From Novosphingobium piscinae (GTDB lineage: Bacteria; Pseudomonadota; Alphaproteobacteria; Sphingomonadales; Sphingomonadaceae), in the NCBI RefSeq assembly GCF_014230355.1, contig NZ_JACLAX010000002.1, positions 310,001 to 374,000 of the forward strand: a stretch of 64,000 nucleotides of DNA, given 5' to 3'. The notes beneath the pieces are model-generated. The model was not told the DNA's origin, searched no databases, and saw nothing but the letters and a program-made list of their open reading frames with translations. How positions within the stretch are numbered: the first letter of the stretch is position 1; each line of letters starts with the position of its first letter. Below, piece by piece: positions 1 through 9,140 of the stretch. Made by a program: the position numbers and the translations under genes.

Positions 1-258
1 GTGCCACTCGATCTGGAGACGGTGCAGAAGTCGGTGGAAAAGACCGGCAAATGCCTGATCGTCCATGAGGCGACCCGCACCTCGGGCTTCGGCGCGGAAC
101 TGTCAGCTTTGGTCCAGGAGCGGTGCTTCTGGCATCTCGAAGCCCCGATCGAACGGGTCACGGGCTTCGATACCCCTTATCCGCACAGCCTCGAATGGGC
201 CTATTTCCCTGGCCCGGTGCGTATCGGCGAGGCGCTCGACCGGCTCTTGGGACACTGA
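1..258 (+). CDS. 2-oxoisovalerate dehydrogenase E1 beta subunit, C-terminal part (truncated by window edge)
   Basis: The open frame has no real start in the window. Its 85 residues match the C-terminal transketolase-like domain of E1 beta subunits (LIVHEATRTSGFGAEL, then PIERVTGFDTPYPH near the end). In the complex, E1 is the thiamine diphosphate-dependent decarboxylase that passes the acyl group to E2. The E2 gene follows 5 bases after the stop, as expected for a bkd-type operon. A pyruvate dehydrogenase E1 beta is possible, but the HEA-x-RT-x-GFGAE signature and the two-lipoyl-free E2 downstream favour the branched-chain complex. The GTG at base 1 is probably an internal codon. Confidence 0.85.
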   Translation: MPLDLETVQKSVEKTGKCLIVHEATRTSGFGAELSALVQERCFWHLEAPIERVTGFDTPYPHSLEWAYFPGPVRIGEALDRLLGH

Positions 259-263
259 ACGAC

Positions 264-1578
264 ATGGGAACCTACACCTTCCGCCTGCCCGACATCGGTG
301 AGGGCATCGCCGCGGCCGAGATCGTCGCCTGGCACGTCGCCGTGGGCGACCGGGTCGAGGAGGACGGCCGCCTCGCCGACATGATGACCGACAAGGCCAC
401 CGTCGAGATGGAAAGCCCGGTGGCCGGGCGCGTGGTCTCGCTGGCCGGGGCCGAGGGCGACATGGTCGCGATCGGCGCGCCGCTGGTGGTGATCGAGACC
501 GAGGGCGAGGACGCCGCTGCAGGGGCCTCCGGCCCGCCGAGCGTCGTGGCCCCGGCGATCGACCAGGCGGTGGAACAGGTCGCAGCGGCAGCAGTCGAGG
601 TGATGCCGGCGCTCCCCGTTCCGCCCGCGCCGTCAGTGGCTGAAACGGCGCCTCCGGCTCCCCAGCCGGAGCCGGCGCGCGAAAGCGGGCACGCCGCGGC
701 CGCCAAGGTGCTGGCCAGCCCGGCGGTGCGCCAGCGCGCGCGCGCTGGGGATCGATCTGGGGCAGGTCCGGCCAGCCGAGGATGGCCGGGTCCGTCACGC
801 CGATCTCGACGCCTTCCTCGCCTACAACGACGCCTACCGGGCACCGGGCGGAGCGCGCGCCGACCAGCAGGTCAAGGTGATGGGGCTGCGCCGGCGCATT
901 GCCGAGGCGATGAGCGAGGCCAAGCGGCACATCCCGCACTTCACCTATGTCGAGGAGTGCGACGTCACCGCCCTCGAGGAGATGCGCGCCCAGCTCAACG
1001 CGGCGCGCGGGCAGGGCGAGGGCGCCCGGCCCAAGCTGACGCTGCTGCCCTTCCTGATCGTCGCGCTGTGCCGCACCCTGCCGCGCTTCCCGATGCTCAA
1101 CGCGCGCTTCGATGATGCTGCGGGCGTGGTGACCCGCCATGGTGCGGTCCATTGCGGGGTGGCCACCCAGACCGATGCCGGGCTGATGGTGCCGGTCATC
1201 CGCGATGCCCAGAGCCGCAATCTCTGGCAGCTGGCGAACGAGATCAGCCGCCTGGCAGGGGCAGCGCGCAACGGCACGGCCACCTCGGCCGAGCTGGGCG
1301 GCTCGACCATCACGATCAGTTCGCTGGGCACGCTGGGCGGGATCGCCTCGACTCCGGTGATAAACCGGCCCGAGGTGGCGATCCTTGCCCCCAACCGGAT
1401 CGTCGAGCGGCCGATGTTCGTCCCCGACGGGATGGGCGGCGAGCGTGTGGCCAAGCGCAAGGTGATGAACCTGTCGCTCAGCTGCGATCACCGCGTGATC
1501 GATGGCTGGGATGCCGCCAGCTTCGTGCAGGAGCTGCGGCGGGTGATCGAGACCCCGGTCCTGCTGCTGGCCGACTGA
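264..1578 (+). pseudogene. Dihydrolipoyllysine acyltransferase E2 of the branched-chain 2-oxoacid dehydrogenase, frameshifted
   Basis: The N-terminal frame starts at ATG 264 with a lipoyl domain (lipoyl Lys44 in MTDKATVEM) and an Ala/Pro linker. The peripheral-subunit-binding domain begins (ASPAVRQRAR) and the frame is lost at a (GC)6 tract at 734-745. The rest is in another frame and includes the catalytic domain from about 877 to the stop at 1578, with the CDHRVIDG active-site motif. Adding one GC unit restores ARALGIDLGQVRP, the usual binding-domain sequence, and a 438-aa protein of normal length. The loss of two bases in a dinucleotide repeat may be a real slippage mutation, a phase switch or a read error. 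No independent start or ribosome binding site is evident for the second half, so if the shift is real the E2 would be inactive unless slippage rescues it. Confidence 0.85.
734..745 (+). repeat. (GC)6 dinucleotide tract at the E2 frameshift
   Basis: Six GC units lie exactly where the reading frame of the E2 gene changes. Seven units would give an uninterrupted frame. Confidence 0.9.
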
Positions 1579-1587
1579 GCCGCGGCG

Positions 1588-2034
1588 TCAGCGCACGATG
1601 GCGCGGTAGGCGATCCGGCCGGCCGCCGAAGGGCTGGCGACGCGCCAGCGCACGTGGGTCACGTCCTGCGCCAGCACGAGGCGCCCGGCCGCGCGAAGCT
1701 GGCCGAGCCGTCCCCAGGTGCGGCCGCCGTCGGCCGAGACCTCCTCGGTGCCATCGGCGGTGCCGTCGAACTGGACCGTGCGGGGCAGGGGATTGACCAG
1801 GGTGAAGGCGCCGCCCGGGCCGGGCCGCTTCCACGAGACGATGGTCACGACCCGGTCGCCCCGGCGCAGCTGGTCGGAGCGTTCAAGCACGCGATTCGCC
1901 GCGCCGAGATGCTCGACATAGACCGCGCTGCCGACCGCCACGGCGGGGGGTGCGACCATGGCCGCCTCGGCGGGCGCGGGGGCGAGCAGGACCGTGGCGA
2001 AGCCCAGCGAGGGCAGGAGGCGAAGCGCAGGCAT
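1588..2034 (-). CDS. Secreted hypothetical protein
   Basis: I do not recognise a named family. The chosen ATG at 2034 gives 148 residues beginning with a typical signal peptide (MPALRLLPSLGFATVLLAPAP, cleavage likely after PAEA). An open frame extends further upstream but would place residues before the signal peptide. The mature part is a single beta-rich domain with VYVEHLGAANRVLERSDQL and TEEVSADGGRTWGRLG, resembling the DUF11-like conserved repeat domains of exported proteins. It is convergent with the E2 gene, separated by 9 bases, and stands alone. Function unknown; probably periplasmic or surface-exposed. Confidence 0.6.
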   Translation of the reverse strand: MPALRLLPSLGFATVLLAPAPAEAAMVAPPAVAVGSAVYVEHLGAANRVLERSDQLRRGDRVVTIVSWKRPGPGGAFTLVNPLPRTVQFDGTADGTEEVSADGGRTWGRLGQLRAAGRLVLAQDVTHVRWRVASPSAAGRIAYRAIVR

Positions 2035-2214
2035 GATGGGCGAGAGATCCCTTGGTGGGGCATGATTGCCCTGCGCGGCAGTCTCGCAGCGAGCTCCCAA
2101 GGAATGGTTAACGGCCGGGTTAACCATGATCGCGGCGCCCTTTGGCGAAGCGTGCTGATCGCCTGTTGACAGCCCCGAACGGCTCCCCTAGAGGCGCGGC
2201 TCCCCAAGGGGCAC

Positions 2215-2291
<77 letters not shown>

Positions 2292-2322
2292 CTTGGGGTT
2301 TTCCATCAGATCTGGAACGCTG

Positions 2323-2345
2323 GCGGGCCCCCTTGCGGGGCCCGC
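2323..2345 (+). terminator. Hairpin after tRNA-Asp, possible terminator
   Basis: GCGGGCCCC and GGGGCCCGC form a perfect 9-bp stem with a 5-base loop, 31 bases past the tRNA. There is no T run after it, so it may be a processing or attenuation structure rather than an intrinsic terminator. Confidence 0.4.
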
Positions 2346-2424
2346 GTCGCGTGGGTGGCAGGCCGTGCTGGCGGCACGTTTCAAGCGAACAGTGTCAGCG
2401 GCGCGCCGCGCCGCGCCGGGACGA

Positions 2425-2640
2425 TCAGCCCCAGCGGCCGGTTTCCATCCAGGTCAGGAACCGGCGCAGCGGCATGATCCAGACCACGCCGAGGATCAGG
2501 TAGACCGGGGTCTGCAGCAGGGCCGACCACTGCCCGACCAGTCCGGGCACATAGCGCGCGATGATCAGGCCATAGGCGACCAGCGCCACCACCAGGGCGA
2601 GGATGCCGACCGGGATGCGCCATGTTGGTTCCTGTCGCAT
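2425..2640 (-). CDS. DUF2842 family membrane protein
   Basis: A 71-residue protein with two hydrophobic segments (about residues 10-30 and 40-58) and the motif QTPVYLILGVVWIMPLRRF near its end, the DUF2842 pattern of alphaproteobacteria. It is predicted to be a small inner-membrane protein with no known role. Its ATG overlaps the stop of the cyclo-ligase gene by one base, so the two are probably translationally coupled. Confidence 0.75.
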   Translation of the reverse strand: MRQEPTWRIPVGILALVVALVAYGLIIARYVPGLVGQWSALLQTPVYLILGVVWIMPLRRFLTWMETGRWG

Positions 2641-3215
2641 CAGTCCTGCTCCTCGTAGATCCGTGTCGGGGTGACCACTGCGGCCAGCGCCCGGTCATGG
2701 GCTTCCAGCGGCAGCGAATCGCACAGCTGGATGTCCCAGGCGAGCCCGATCGGCAAGGTGGCCGGATGGTCCGCCAGCCAGCGATCGTAATGGCCACCGC
2801 CCTGGCCGAGGCGCTGCCCGTCGGCGGTGAAGCCGAGCAGCGGGACGAAGGCCACGGCGGGCACCAGTTCGGCCGCCGATTCGTCAGGTTGCAGCGCGCC
2901 CCAGGGACCGGGGACGAGGTCCGACAGGTCAAACGGATCGCGCCAGGCGCGGAAGCTCATCGGGGCCGCGCGGTCGGCGAACCAGGGCAGGGCAAGGTGG
3001 CGGCCGTTCTCGAAGAACCAGCGGGCATAGCCGCCGGTCGGCGCCTCCACCGGGTTGGCATGGTAAAGCCCGACCACGCTGCCCACCGGCACCCGTGCCG
3101 CGACCGGGGCGGGTGGACGCAGCAGGATCAGCCCGCGCACCGTTTCGGGCAGGGCCTCAACATGGGCGCGGCGCGCGGCGCGCAGGCGGGTGCGAAGGGC
3201 GTGCTTTTCGTCCAC
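2640..3215 (-). CDS. 5-formyltetrahydrofolate cyclo-ligase
   Basis: The 191-aa protein converts 5-formyl-tetrahydrofolate to 5,10-methenyl-tetrahydrofolate using ATP, recycling a by-product of one-carbon metabolism. The nucleotide/folate-binding signature GQRLGQGGGHYDRW lies near residue 140, and the N-terminus is basic (MDEKHALRTRLRAARR) as is usual in this family. It lies downstream of zapA and the 6S RNA gene on the same strand, the conserved zapA-ssrS-ygfA arrangement of proteobacteria. Confidence 0.92.
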   Translation of the reverse strand: MDEKHALRTRLRAARRAHVEALPETVRGLILLRPPAPVAARVPVGSVVGLYHANPVEAPTGGYARWFFENGRHLALPWFADRAAPMSFRAWRDPFDLSDLVPGPWGALQPDESAAELVPAVAFVPLLGFTADGQRLGQGGGHYDRWLADHPATLPIGLAWDIQLCDSLPLEAHDRALAAVVTPTRIYEEQD

Positions 3216-3239
3216 GGGGGCTCCGGAAGACAGGCGGGG

Positions 3240-3397
3240 CTCAGGCCCGCCGGACAGGACGGCGCCGGCCCGTGGGGCCGGGGCGGGGTGACGGGACCAC
3301 CATGGGCCGTTGCCGGGAAATCCTCTGACGCCTCGACGTCAGGTGGGGACCGTGTAATCCGGACCAGGGCCCGGGCAGGGACAGCCCCCTTGGATTG
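3240..3397 (-). ncRNA. ssrS: 6S RNA (SsrS)
   Basis: This 240-base gap between zapA and the 5-formyl-THF cyclo-ligase gene is the conserved site of 6S RNA. Read on the minus strand it holds a -10-like TATAAG followed by a transcript rich in long-range pairing. It includes GGTCCGGATTACACGGTCCC and CACCTGACGTC/GGCGTCAGAGG, which I recognise as typical of alphaproteobacterial 6S. 6S RNA folds like an open promoter and sequesters the housekeeping RNA polymerase. The ends are approximate and a covariance-model search would set them. Confidence 0.6.
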
Positions 3398-3456
3398 CTT
3401 ATAGCCTCAGGGATTTTCATGCGGCTCGCACCGGGCAGTACCCGTCACCGCTCAAT

Positions 3457-3783
3457 CTAGGCGTCGCCGGCCAGGGTCTCAAGGTCCGTCGCACATTTTT
3501 CCAGGGCGGCGGCCAGCGCCTCGATCCGGCCGGCCAGCTGCGGGTCCTCGACCGGAACCGGGGCAGCTGGCGCCGCTCCGCCATGGCGGATCTCGTGCAG
3601 CTCGTCCGCCAGCAGCAGCGCGGCGAACAGCAGCATGCGTGTTTCGGTCTGTCCGGCGACCCCGCCCATGGCCTGCAGCTTGCCATCGATCAGTTGGCCG
3701 AGCCGCGCGATGTGCGCCTCCTCGCCCGCGGCACAGGCGACGGTGAAGCTGCGGCCGCCGATCTGGAGGGTGACGTTGCTCAT
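3457..3783 (-). CDS. zapA: Cell division protein ZapA
   Basis: 108 residues. The N-terminal ZapA head domain starts MSNVTLQIGGRSFTVACA and is followed by EEAHIARLGQLIDGKL. A long helix with LLFAALLLADELHEI comes next and a coiled-coil tail ends the protein. ZapA is a cytoplasmic FtsZ-binding protein that bundles protofilaments at the division ring. The start overlaps the stop of an upstream 66-aa gene by 4 bases (ATGA), indicating coupled translation. The zapA to 6S RNA to cyclo-ligase order is conserved. Confidence 0.93.
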   Translation of the reverse strand: MSNVTLQIGGRSFTVACAAGEEAHIARLGQLIDGKLQAMGGVAGQTETRMLLFAALLLADELHEIRHGGAAPAAPVPVEDPQLAGRIEALAAALEKCATDLETLAGDA

Positions 3784-3980
3784 GCCGCGGCGCCGCCATC
3801 GTCCGGAGTGGCCAACATCCGGTCGAGATCGCGCAAGGTTTCGGCGATAGCCTGGCGCAGCCGGTCGTTATGCCGGGTCTGGTCGGCAAGAGTGATCGCC
3901 ACCCGGCCCCGCGCGGCATCGATCCGGCGCAGGGCCTGTTCGGCACGAGCCAGGGCTTTTTCGGTTCTTTCGCCGCTCAT
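3780..3980 (-). CDS. Small coiled-coil protein upstream of zapA
   Basis: A 66-aa, Ala/Arg-rich, almost wholly helical protein beginning MSGERTEKALARAEQALRRI. No named family is certain, though short coiled-coil proteins of this kind precede zapA in many alphaproteobacteria. The start at ATG 3980 is chosen because it places a methionine at the head of the helix. The much longer open frame on this strand runs antisense to the transketolase gene and is not credible. It overlaps zapA by 4 bases, so a division-linked role is possible but inferred only from position. Confidence 0.7.
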   Translation of the reverse strand: MSGERTEKALARAEQALRRIDAARGRVAITLADQTRHNDRLRQAIAETLRDLDRMLATPDDGGAAA

Positions 3981-4169
3981 CCGGTCCTCGCTAACGCAAT
4001 TCACCAAGGGGTCAATGTGCTGTTCCTTCGCGGGAATACCGCGTGACCATGACCGCCGTCCACGGGTCTCTCCCGGTCGGGCGCAAACTTGACGCGCCCG
4101 GGCCCGTCCGCGAAAGGGCGCACGACGAATCGCCGGCGCAAACCCGCGCGTCGCAGGAGCCAGGAACGC

Positions 4170-6149
4170 ATGAGCATCGACCCGTCCCGGCTGGGGCCAA
4201 TGGCCAACGCCATCCGCGCGCTTTCGATGGACGCGGTCCAGGCGGCCAACTCGGGCCACCCCGGCATGCCAATGGGCATGGCCGACGTGGCGACGGTGCT
4301 CTACAGCCAGTTCCTCAAGTTCGATCCCGCCGCGCCGAAGTGGTCCGACCGTGACCGCTTCGTCCTCTCCGCCGGCCACGGCTCGATGCTGGCCTATTCG
4401 CTTCTTTACCTCACCGGCTATGCCTCGCCGACCATCGAGGACATCCGCAAGTTCCGCCAGATCGACAGCGTCTGCGCCGGTCATCCCGAGAACTTCCTGA
4501 TCCCCGGGGTGGAATGCACCACCGGCCCGCTCGGGCAGGGCTTCGCCATGGCCGTCGGCATGGCGCTCGCCGAACGCCACCTTAACGCCACGTTCGGCGC
4601 TGACCTGGTCGATCACCGGACCTGGGTGATCGCCGGCGACGGCTGCCTCATGGAAGGAATCAACCACGAGGCCGTGGGCCTGGCCGGTACGCTCAAGCTC
4701 GGCCACCTCAATGTGCTGTGGGATGACAACAAGATCACGATCGACGGCGATACGGCGCTGTCGACCAGCGAGGACATTCTCGGCCGCTACGCCGCGAGCG
4801 GCTGGCACGTCACCAGCTGCGATGGCCACGACTTTGCCGACATCGCCCGCGCCCTGGGCGAGGCGGTGGCCGATCCGCGCCCCTCGCTGGTGGCCTGCCG
4901 CACGGTGATCGGCAAGGGCGCGCCCAACAAGCAGGGCAGCCACAGCGTCCATGGGTCGCCGCTCGGCGCCGACGAGATCGCCGCCGCGCGCGGCGTGCTG
5001 GGCTGGACCGCGGCCCCCTTCGAGGTGCCCGCCGAGATCCTGGCCGACTGGCGCGGGCTCGGCGCGCGCGGGGCCGCCGCGCGGGCCGCCTGGGAGCAGC
5101 GCGCCGCCGCCTCTGACAAGGCTGCCGAACTGGCGCGCCGCATGGCTGGCGACCTGCCCGCGGGCGAGGATGCGGCCCAGGCCTTCGCCGCCTGGCTTGA
5201 CGGCGCGCAGAAGGTCGCGACGCGCAAGGCGTCCGAGATGGCGCTCGAGGTGCTGACCCCGCTGGTGCCGGAAATGGTTGGCGGTTCGGCCGACCTGACC
5301 GGGTCGAACAACACCAAGACCAAGGCCACCGGCCCGCTGACCGCGGCGGACTATGGCGGCCGCTATGTCTATTACGGCATCCGCGAGTTCGGCATGGCCG
5401 CGGCGATGAACGGCATGGCGCTGCACGGCGGGGTGATCCCCTATGGCGGCACCTTCCTGGTCTTCGCCGACTACTGCCGCAACGCGATCCGTCTGTCGGC
5501 ACTCCAGCACGCCCGGGTGATCTACGTGCTCACCCATGATTCGATCGGCCTTGGCGAGGATGGCCCGACGCACCAGCCGGTCGAGCACGTGATGAGCCTG
5601 CGGATGATCCCCAATCTCAACGTGTTCCGTCCGGCGGACCTGATCGAGACGGCCGAGGCCTGGCAGCTGGCGGTGGCCGCCAAGCACACGCCCTCGGCGC
5701 TGATCCTGACCCGGCAGAACCTTCCCCAGCTCCGCACCGCGGCCAACAGCGGCGGCGAAATGCGCTCGGCGCGCGGCGCCTACCGGCTGGTTGCGGCAAC
5801 GGCCGCGCGCCGGGTGGTGCTACTCGCCACCGGCTCCGAGGTCGAGCTGGCGGTGAAGGTCGCGGCGGCGCTCGAGGGCCGGGGCATCGGCGCGGATGTC
5901 GTCTCGATGCCGTGCTGGGAGCTGTTCGACGCGCAGGACGCGGCCTACCGCGCCGACCTGCTGCCGGCCGATGCGCTCAAGGTCTCGATCGAGGCCGGGG
6001 TCACGCTTGGCTGGCAGAAGTACGTGGGCGAGGGCCTGACCATCGGTCTCGACCGGTTCGGCGCATCGGCCCCGGCCGAGGTGCTGTTCGACCATTTCGG
6101 ATTCTCGGTCGACAAGATCGTCCCGCAGATCGTGGATCGGCTGAACTAA
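4170..6149 (+). CDS. tkt: Transketolase
   Basis: A 659-aa thiamine diphosphate enzyme of the pentose phosphate pathway and Calvin-type sugar shuffling. The N-terminal cofactor domain carries [11 protein letters not shown] and the GDG(x)nN thiamine motif ([13 protein letters not shown], about residues 153-165). The middle pyrimidine domain has [17 protein letters not shown], and a C-terminal transketolase domain follows. The start at 4170 follows a good ribosome binding site (AGGAGCCAGGA); an in-frame ATG further upstream adds a basic, unconserved extension. It heads a same-strand series tkt-gap-MOSC-pgk-fda, so it is likely co-regulated with lower glycolysis. Confidence 0.96.
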   Translation: MSIDPSRLGPMANAIRALSMDAVQAANSGHPGMPMGMADVATVLYSQFLKFDPAAPKWSDRDRFVLSAGHGSMLAYSLLYLTGYASPTIEDIRKFRQIDSVCAGHPENFLIPGVECTTGPLGQGFAMAVGMALAERHLNATFGADLVDHRTWVIAGDGCLMEGINHEAVGLAGTLKLGHLNVLWDDNKITIDGDTALSTSEDILGRYAASGWHVTSCDGHDFADIARALGEAVADPRPSLVACRTVIGKGAPNKQGSHSVHGSPLGADEIAAARGVLGWTAAPFEVPAEILADWRGLGARGAAARAAWEQRAAASDKAAELARRMAGDLPAGEDAAQAFAAWLDGAQKVATRKASEMALEVLTPLVPEMVGGSADLTGSNNTKTKATGPLTAADYGGRYVYYGIREFGMAAAMNGMALHGGVIPYGGTFLVFADYCRNAIRLSALQHARVIYVLTHDSIGLGEDGPTHQPVEHVMSLRMIPNLNVFRPADLIETAEAWQLAVAAKHTPSALILTRQNLPQLRTAANSGGEMRSARGAYRLVAATAARRVVLLATGSEVELAVKVAAALEGRGIGADVVSMPCWELFDAQDAAYRADLLPADALKVSIEAGVTLGWQKYVGEGLTIGLDRFGASAPAEVLFDHFGFSVDKIVPQIVDRLN

Positions 6150-6186
6150 CCACACGACATCCCAGGAACAGGCAGGAGTTTACACC

Positions 6187-7194
6187 ATGGCGACCAAGGT
6201 TGCGATCAACGGGTTCGGACGCATCGGCCGCAACGTGGCCCGTGCGATTCTCGAGCGGACCGACCATGACCTCGAGCTGGTCTCGATCAATGATCTGGCC
6301 TCGCCCAAGGCGAACGCCATGCTGTTCCAGCGCGATAGCGTCCATGGCCCGTTCAACGGCACGGTCGCAGTCGACGGCAATGACCTGGTGATCAACGGCA
6401 AGCGCATCCACGTGACCGCCGAGCGTGATCCGGCCAACCTGCCGCATGCTGCGCAGGGCATCGACATCGTGCTGGAATGCACCGGCTTCTTCACCGACCG
6501 CGCCTCTTGCGAGAAGCACCTGGCCGCCGGCGCCAAGCGCGTGGTGATCTCGGCCCCCGGCAAGAACGTCGACCTGACCGTGGTCTACGGCGTCAACCAT
6601 GACAAGCTGACCGCCGACCACGTCATCATCTCGAACGCGTCGTGCACCACCAACTGCCTCGCGCCCTTCGCCAAGGTGCTGAACGATTCGATCGGCATCG
6701 AGCGCGGGCTGATGACCACGATCCACGCCTATACCAACGACCAGAAGATCCTCGACCAGATCCACGAGGATCCGCGCCGCGCCCGCGCCGCCGCGATGTC
6801 GATGATCCCGACCACCACCGGCGCCGCCCGCGCCGTGGGCGAGGTGCTGCCCGAGCTCAAGGGCAAGCTGGACGGCTCGGCGATCCGCGTGCCGACCCCG
6901 AACGTCTCGGTGGTCGACCTGACCTTCGTGCCCAAGCGCGAAACCACCAAGGACGAGGTCAACAGCCTGCTCAAGGCCGCCGCCGAAGGGCCGCTCAAGG
7001 GCATTCTCGGCTTTTCGGACGAGCCGCTGGTCTCGATCGACTACAACCACTGCGCCAACAGCTCGACCATCGACAGCCTGGAAACCGGGGTGATCGACGG
7101 CAAGCTGGTGCGCGTGCTGAGCTGGTATGACAACGAATGGGGCTTCTCCAACCGGATGGTCGACACCACCGGCGCCCTGGCCAAGTTCCTCTGA
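6187..7194 (+). CDS. gap: Glyceraldehyde-3-phosphate dehydrogenase, type I
   Basis: 335 residues, the normal length. The Rossmann motif [10 protein letters not shown] starts at residue 7, Asn-Asp at 35-36 (SINDL) suggests NAD preference, and the catalytic Cys153 sits in [12 protein letters not shown]. The enzyme oxidises and phosphorylates glyceraldehyde 3-phosphate to 1,3-bisphosphoglycerate in the cytoplasm. Its ATG lies 37 bases after tkt with an AGGAGT site. A palindromic repeat and a MOSC gene separate it from pgk. Confidence 0.97.
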   Translation: MATKVAINGFGRIGRNVARAILERTDHDLELVSINDLASPKANAMLFQRDSVHGPFNGTVAVDGNDLVINGKRIHVTAERDPANLPHAAQGIDIVLECTGFFTDRASCEKHLAAGAKRVVISAPGKNVDLTVVYGVNHDKLTADHVIISNASCTTNCLAPFAKVLNDSIGIERGLMTTIHAYTNDQKILDQIHEDPRRARAAAMSMIPTTTGAARAVGEVLPELKGKLDGSAIRVPTPNVSVVDLTFVPKRETTKDEVNSLLKAAAEGPLKGILGFSDEPLVSIDYNHCANSSTIDSLETGVIDGKLVRVLSWYDNEWGFSNRMVDTTGALAKFL

Positions 7195-7212
7195 ACTGAC
7201 ATGATCAGTTCC

Positions 7213-7280
7213 CCGTTCGTGTCGAGCGCAGTCGAGACACGCCGCGCCCCGCGGTTCTCGACTGCGCTCGAACCGAACGG
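7213..7280. repeat. REP-like inverted repeat
   Basis: Perfect 16-base arms TCGAGCGCAGTCGAGA (7222-7237) and TCTCGACTGCGCTCGA (7256-7271) are bracketed by CCGTTCG (7213-7219) and CGAACGG (7274-7280). This is the form of the intergenic palindromes scattered through sphingomonad genomes. In RNA it would form a strong hairpin just after gap, which could stabilise the gap message or end transcription. Confidence 0.75.
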
Positions 7281-7292
7281 AGGCAGGGGTTG

Positions 7293-7748
7293 ATGGGCCG
7301 GCTTCTGGGCATCGCGCGGCACGAACGGCGGCGCGGTCCCATGGAGGTGGTCGAGCGGATCGCGGTCACCCGCGCGGCGGGCCTGGCCGGCGACTGCCGC
7401 GGGATCATCCCGCCGGGGAAGTCCGGCCGGCGCCAGGTTTCCCTGCTCGAGGCCGAGAGCTGGGCGGCAGCCTTGGCTGAACTGGGGACAGACGTGTCCT
7501 GGTTCGAACGCCGGACGAACCTGCTGGTGGCTGGCCTGCGGCTGCCGCGCGAGGCGGGCCGGATCATCGCGATCGGGCCGAGCCTGCGGATCGAGACAAC
7601 CTGCGAATGCGACCCGTGCAGCCGCATGGACGAGATCGCCCCCGGGCTCAAGGCGGCGTTGCTGCCGGACTGGCGCGGCGGCGTGCTGGGCCGGGTGATT
7701 GCGGATGGCGACATTGCCATCGGGGATGAAGTGAGGATCGAGCCATGA
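7293..7748 (+). CDS. MOSC domain-containing protein
   Basis: A 151-aa single-domain protein of the MOSC (molybdenum cofactor sulfurase C-terminal) family. The recognisable core is [25 protein letters not shown], split here by family-typical loops, then an [15 protein letters not shown] cysteine region in which one cysteine is the usual sulfur/metal-cofactor ligand. Such proteins transfer or bind sulfur or molybdenum cofactor. ATG 7293 follows GGAGGCAGGGG; a TTG one codon earlier is also possible. The stop overlaps the pgk start by 4 bases, so it is translationally coupled to a glycolytic gene. Confidence 0.85.
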   Translation: MGRLLGIARHERRRGPMEVVERIAVTRAAGLAGDCRGIIPPGKSGRRQVSLLEAESWAAALAELGTDVSWFERRTNLLVAGLRLPREAGRIIAIGPSLRIETTCECDPCSRMDEIAPGLKAALLPDWRGGVLGRVIADGDIAIGDEVRIEP

Positions 7749-8944
7749 CCACTTTCAAGACACTCGACGATCTCGGCGACGTGGCCGGCAAGGTCGCGCT
7801 GGTCCGCGTAGACCTGAACCTGCCGATGCAGGACGGCGCCGTCACCGACGACACCCGCGTCCATGCCTCGGCGCCGACCATTCTGGAGCTCGCCGACAAG
7901 GGCGCCAAGGTGCTGCTGCTGGCCCACTTCGGCCGGCCCAAGGGCGAACGGGTGTCGACCCAGTCGCTGTCGATGGTGATCGACTGCCTCCAGACCGTGC
8001 TCGGTCGCGAGGTGATGTTCGTCCCCGAGATCGCCGGGCCGATCGTGGCGCAGAGCGTGGGTATCCTTGGCAACGGCGGCATCGCCGTGCTCGAGAACAC
8101 CCGGTTCTGGAAGGGCGAGGAAAAGAACGATCCCGAGCTGGCCCGGGCCATCGCGGCCAACGGCGACTTCTATGTGAACGACGCCTTCTCGGCCGCCCAT
8201 CGCGCCCATGCCAGCACCGAGGGGCTGGCCCATGTGCTGCCGGCCTACGCCGGACGGTCGATGCAGGCCGAGCTCGAGGCACTGGAGAAGGCGCTGGGCA
8301 AGCCCGACAAGCCGGTCGCGGCCGTGGTCGGTGGGGCCAAGGTCTCGTCCAAGCTCGACGTGCTCAAGCATCTCGTCAATCTGGTCGATCACCTGATCAT
8401 CGGCGGTGGCATGGCCAACACCTTCCTTGCCGCACGTGGGGTCGATGTCGGCAAAAGCCTGTGCGAGCACGACCTGACCGCCACGGCCGAGGAGATCCTC
8501 GACAATGCCGACAAGTCGGGCTGCACCGTGCACCTGCCCTATGACGTGGTGGTCTCGAAGGAATTCGCCGCCAACCCGCCGTCCTTGCGCACCTGCAACG
8601 TCCATGAGGTGGCCGCCGACGAGATGATCCTCGATGTCGGTCCGCAGGCGGTCGAGGCGCTGGGCGACGTGCTCAAGACCTGCCGCACCCTGGTCTGGAA
8701 CGGGCCGATGGGCGCGTTCGAGATGGCCCCGTTCGATGCCGCCACGGTTGGTCTGGCCCGCACGGCGGCCGCGCTGACCCGCGAGGGCTCGCTGGTCTCG
8801 GTGGCCGGCGGCGGGGATACGGTTGCCGCGCTCAACCATGCCGGCGTGGCGGACGATTTTAGCTATATCTCCACCGCAGGGGGTGCCTTCCTCGAATGGA
8901 TGGAAGGCAAGGAACTGCCCGGCGTGGTCGCGCTGCAGCGCTGA
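7745..8944 (+). CDS. pgk: Phosphoglycerate kinase
   Basis: A 399-aa cytoplasmic enzyme that moves phosphate from 1,3-bisphosphoglycerate to ADP. The N-terminal substrate domain has [16 protein letters not shown] and [10 protein letters not shown]. The C-terminal nucleotide domain has [14 protein letters not shown] and the phosphate-binding [10 protein letters not shown]. The length is normal. The start overlaps the MOSC gene stop. Confidence 0.97.
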   Translation: MTTFKTLDDLGDVAGKVALVRVDLNLPMQDGAVTDDTRVHASAPTILELADKGAKVLLLAHFGRPKGERVSTQSLSMVIDCLQTVLGREVMFVPEIAGPIVAQSVGILGNGGIAVLENTRFWKGEEKNDPELARAIAANGDFYVNDAFSAAHRAHASTEGLAHVLPAYAGRSMQAELEALEKALGKPDKPVAAVVGGAKVSSKLDVLKHLVNLVDHLIIGGGMANTFLAARGVDVGKSLCEHDLTATAEEILDNADKSGCTVHLPYDVVVSKEFAANPPSLRTCNVHEVAADEMILDVGPQAVEALGDVLKTCRTLVWNGPMGAFEMAPFDAATVGLARTAAALTREGSLVSVAGGGDTVAALNHAGVADDFSYISTAGGAFLEWMEGKELPGVVALQR

Positions 8945-9080
8945 GCGGCGGCACGGCGGGCGAGGCGACCTTCCGGCGGTAAGCTTTGGCGGGGACGCCT
9001 GTGCCGCAATGGCATGGATCGGGCGAAACCGCGGAGGCACGGCGCGGCACAGGTTGCAGTGCAGCGCAATGATGGTATGG

Positions 9081-9114
9081 GCGCCTCCAGCATACGTATG
9101 CGTGCGCGAGGCGC
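9081..9114. promoter_or_regulatory. Nested palindromes upstream of the aldolase gene
   Basis: A perfect 12-base palindrome GCATACGTATGC (9090-9101) lies inside the inverted arms GCGCCTC (9081-9087) and GAGGCGC (9108-9114), ending 26 bases before the fda start. It could be an operator or the end of the pgk transcript. Confidence 0.4.
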
Positions 9115-9140
9115 AGGCACAGCAGGAAAGGTGGACCGCG

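Noticed and set aside
3780-5687. 635-aa open frame on the minus strand across the transketolase gene
   Set aside because: It is antisense to a well-conserved gene and has Arg/Gly/His-rich low-homology content typical of GC-rich shadow frames. Only its last 66 codons (before zapA) look real.
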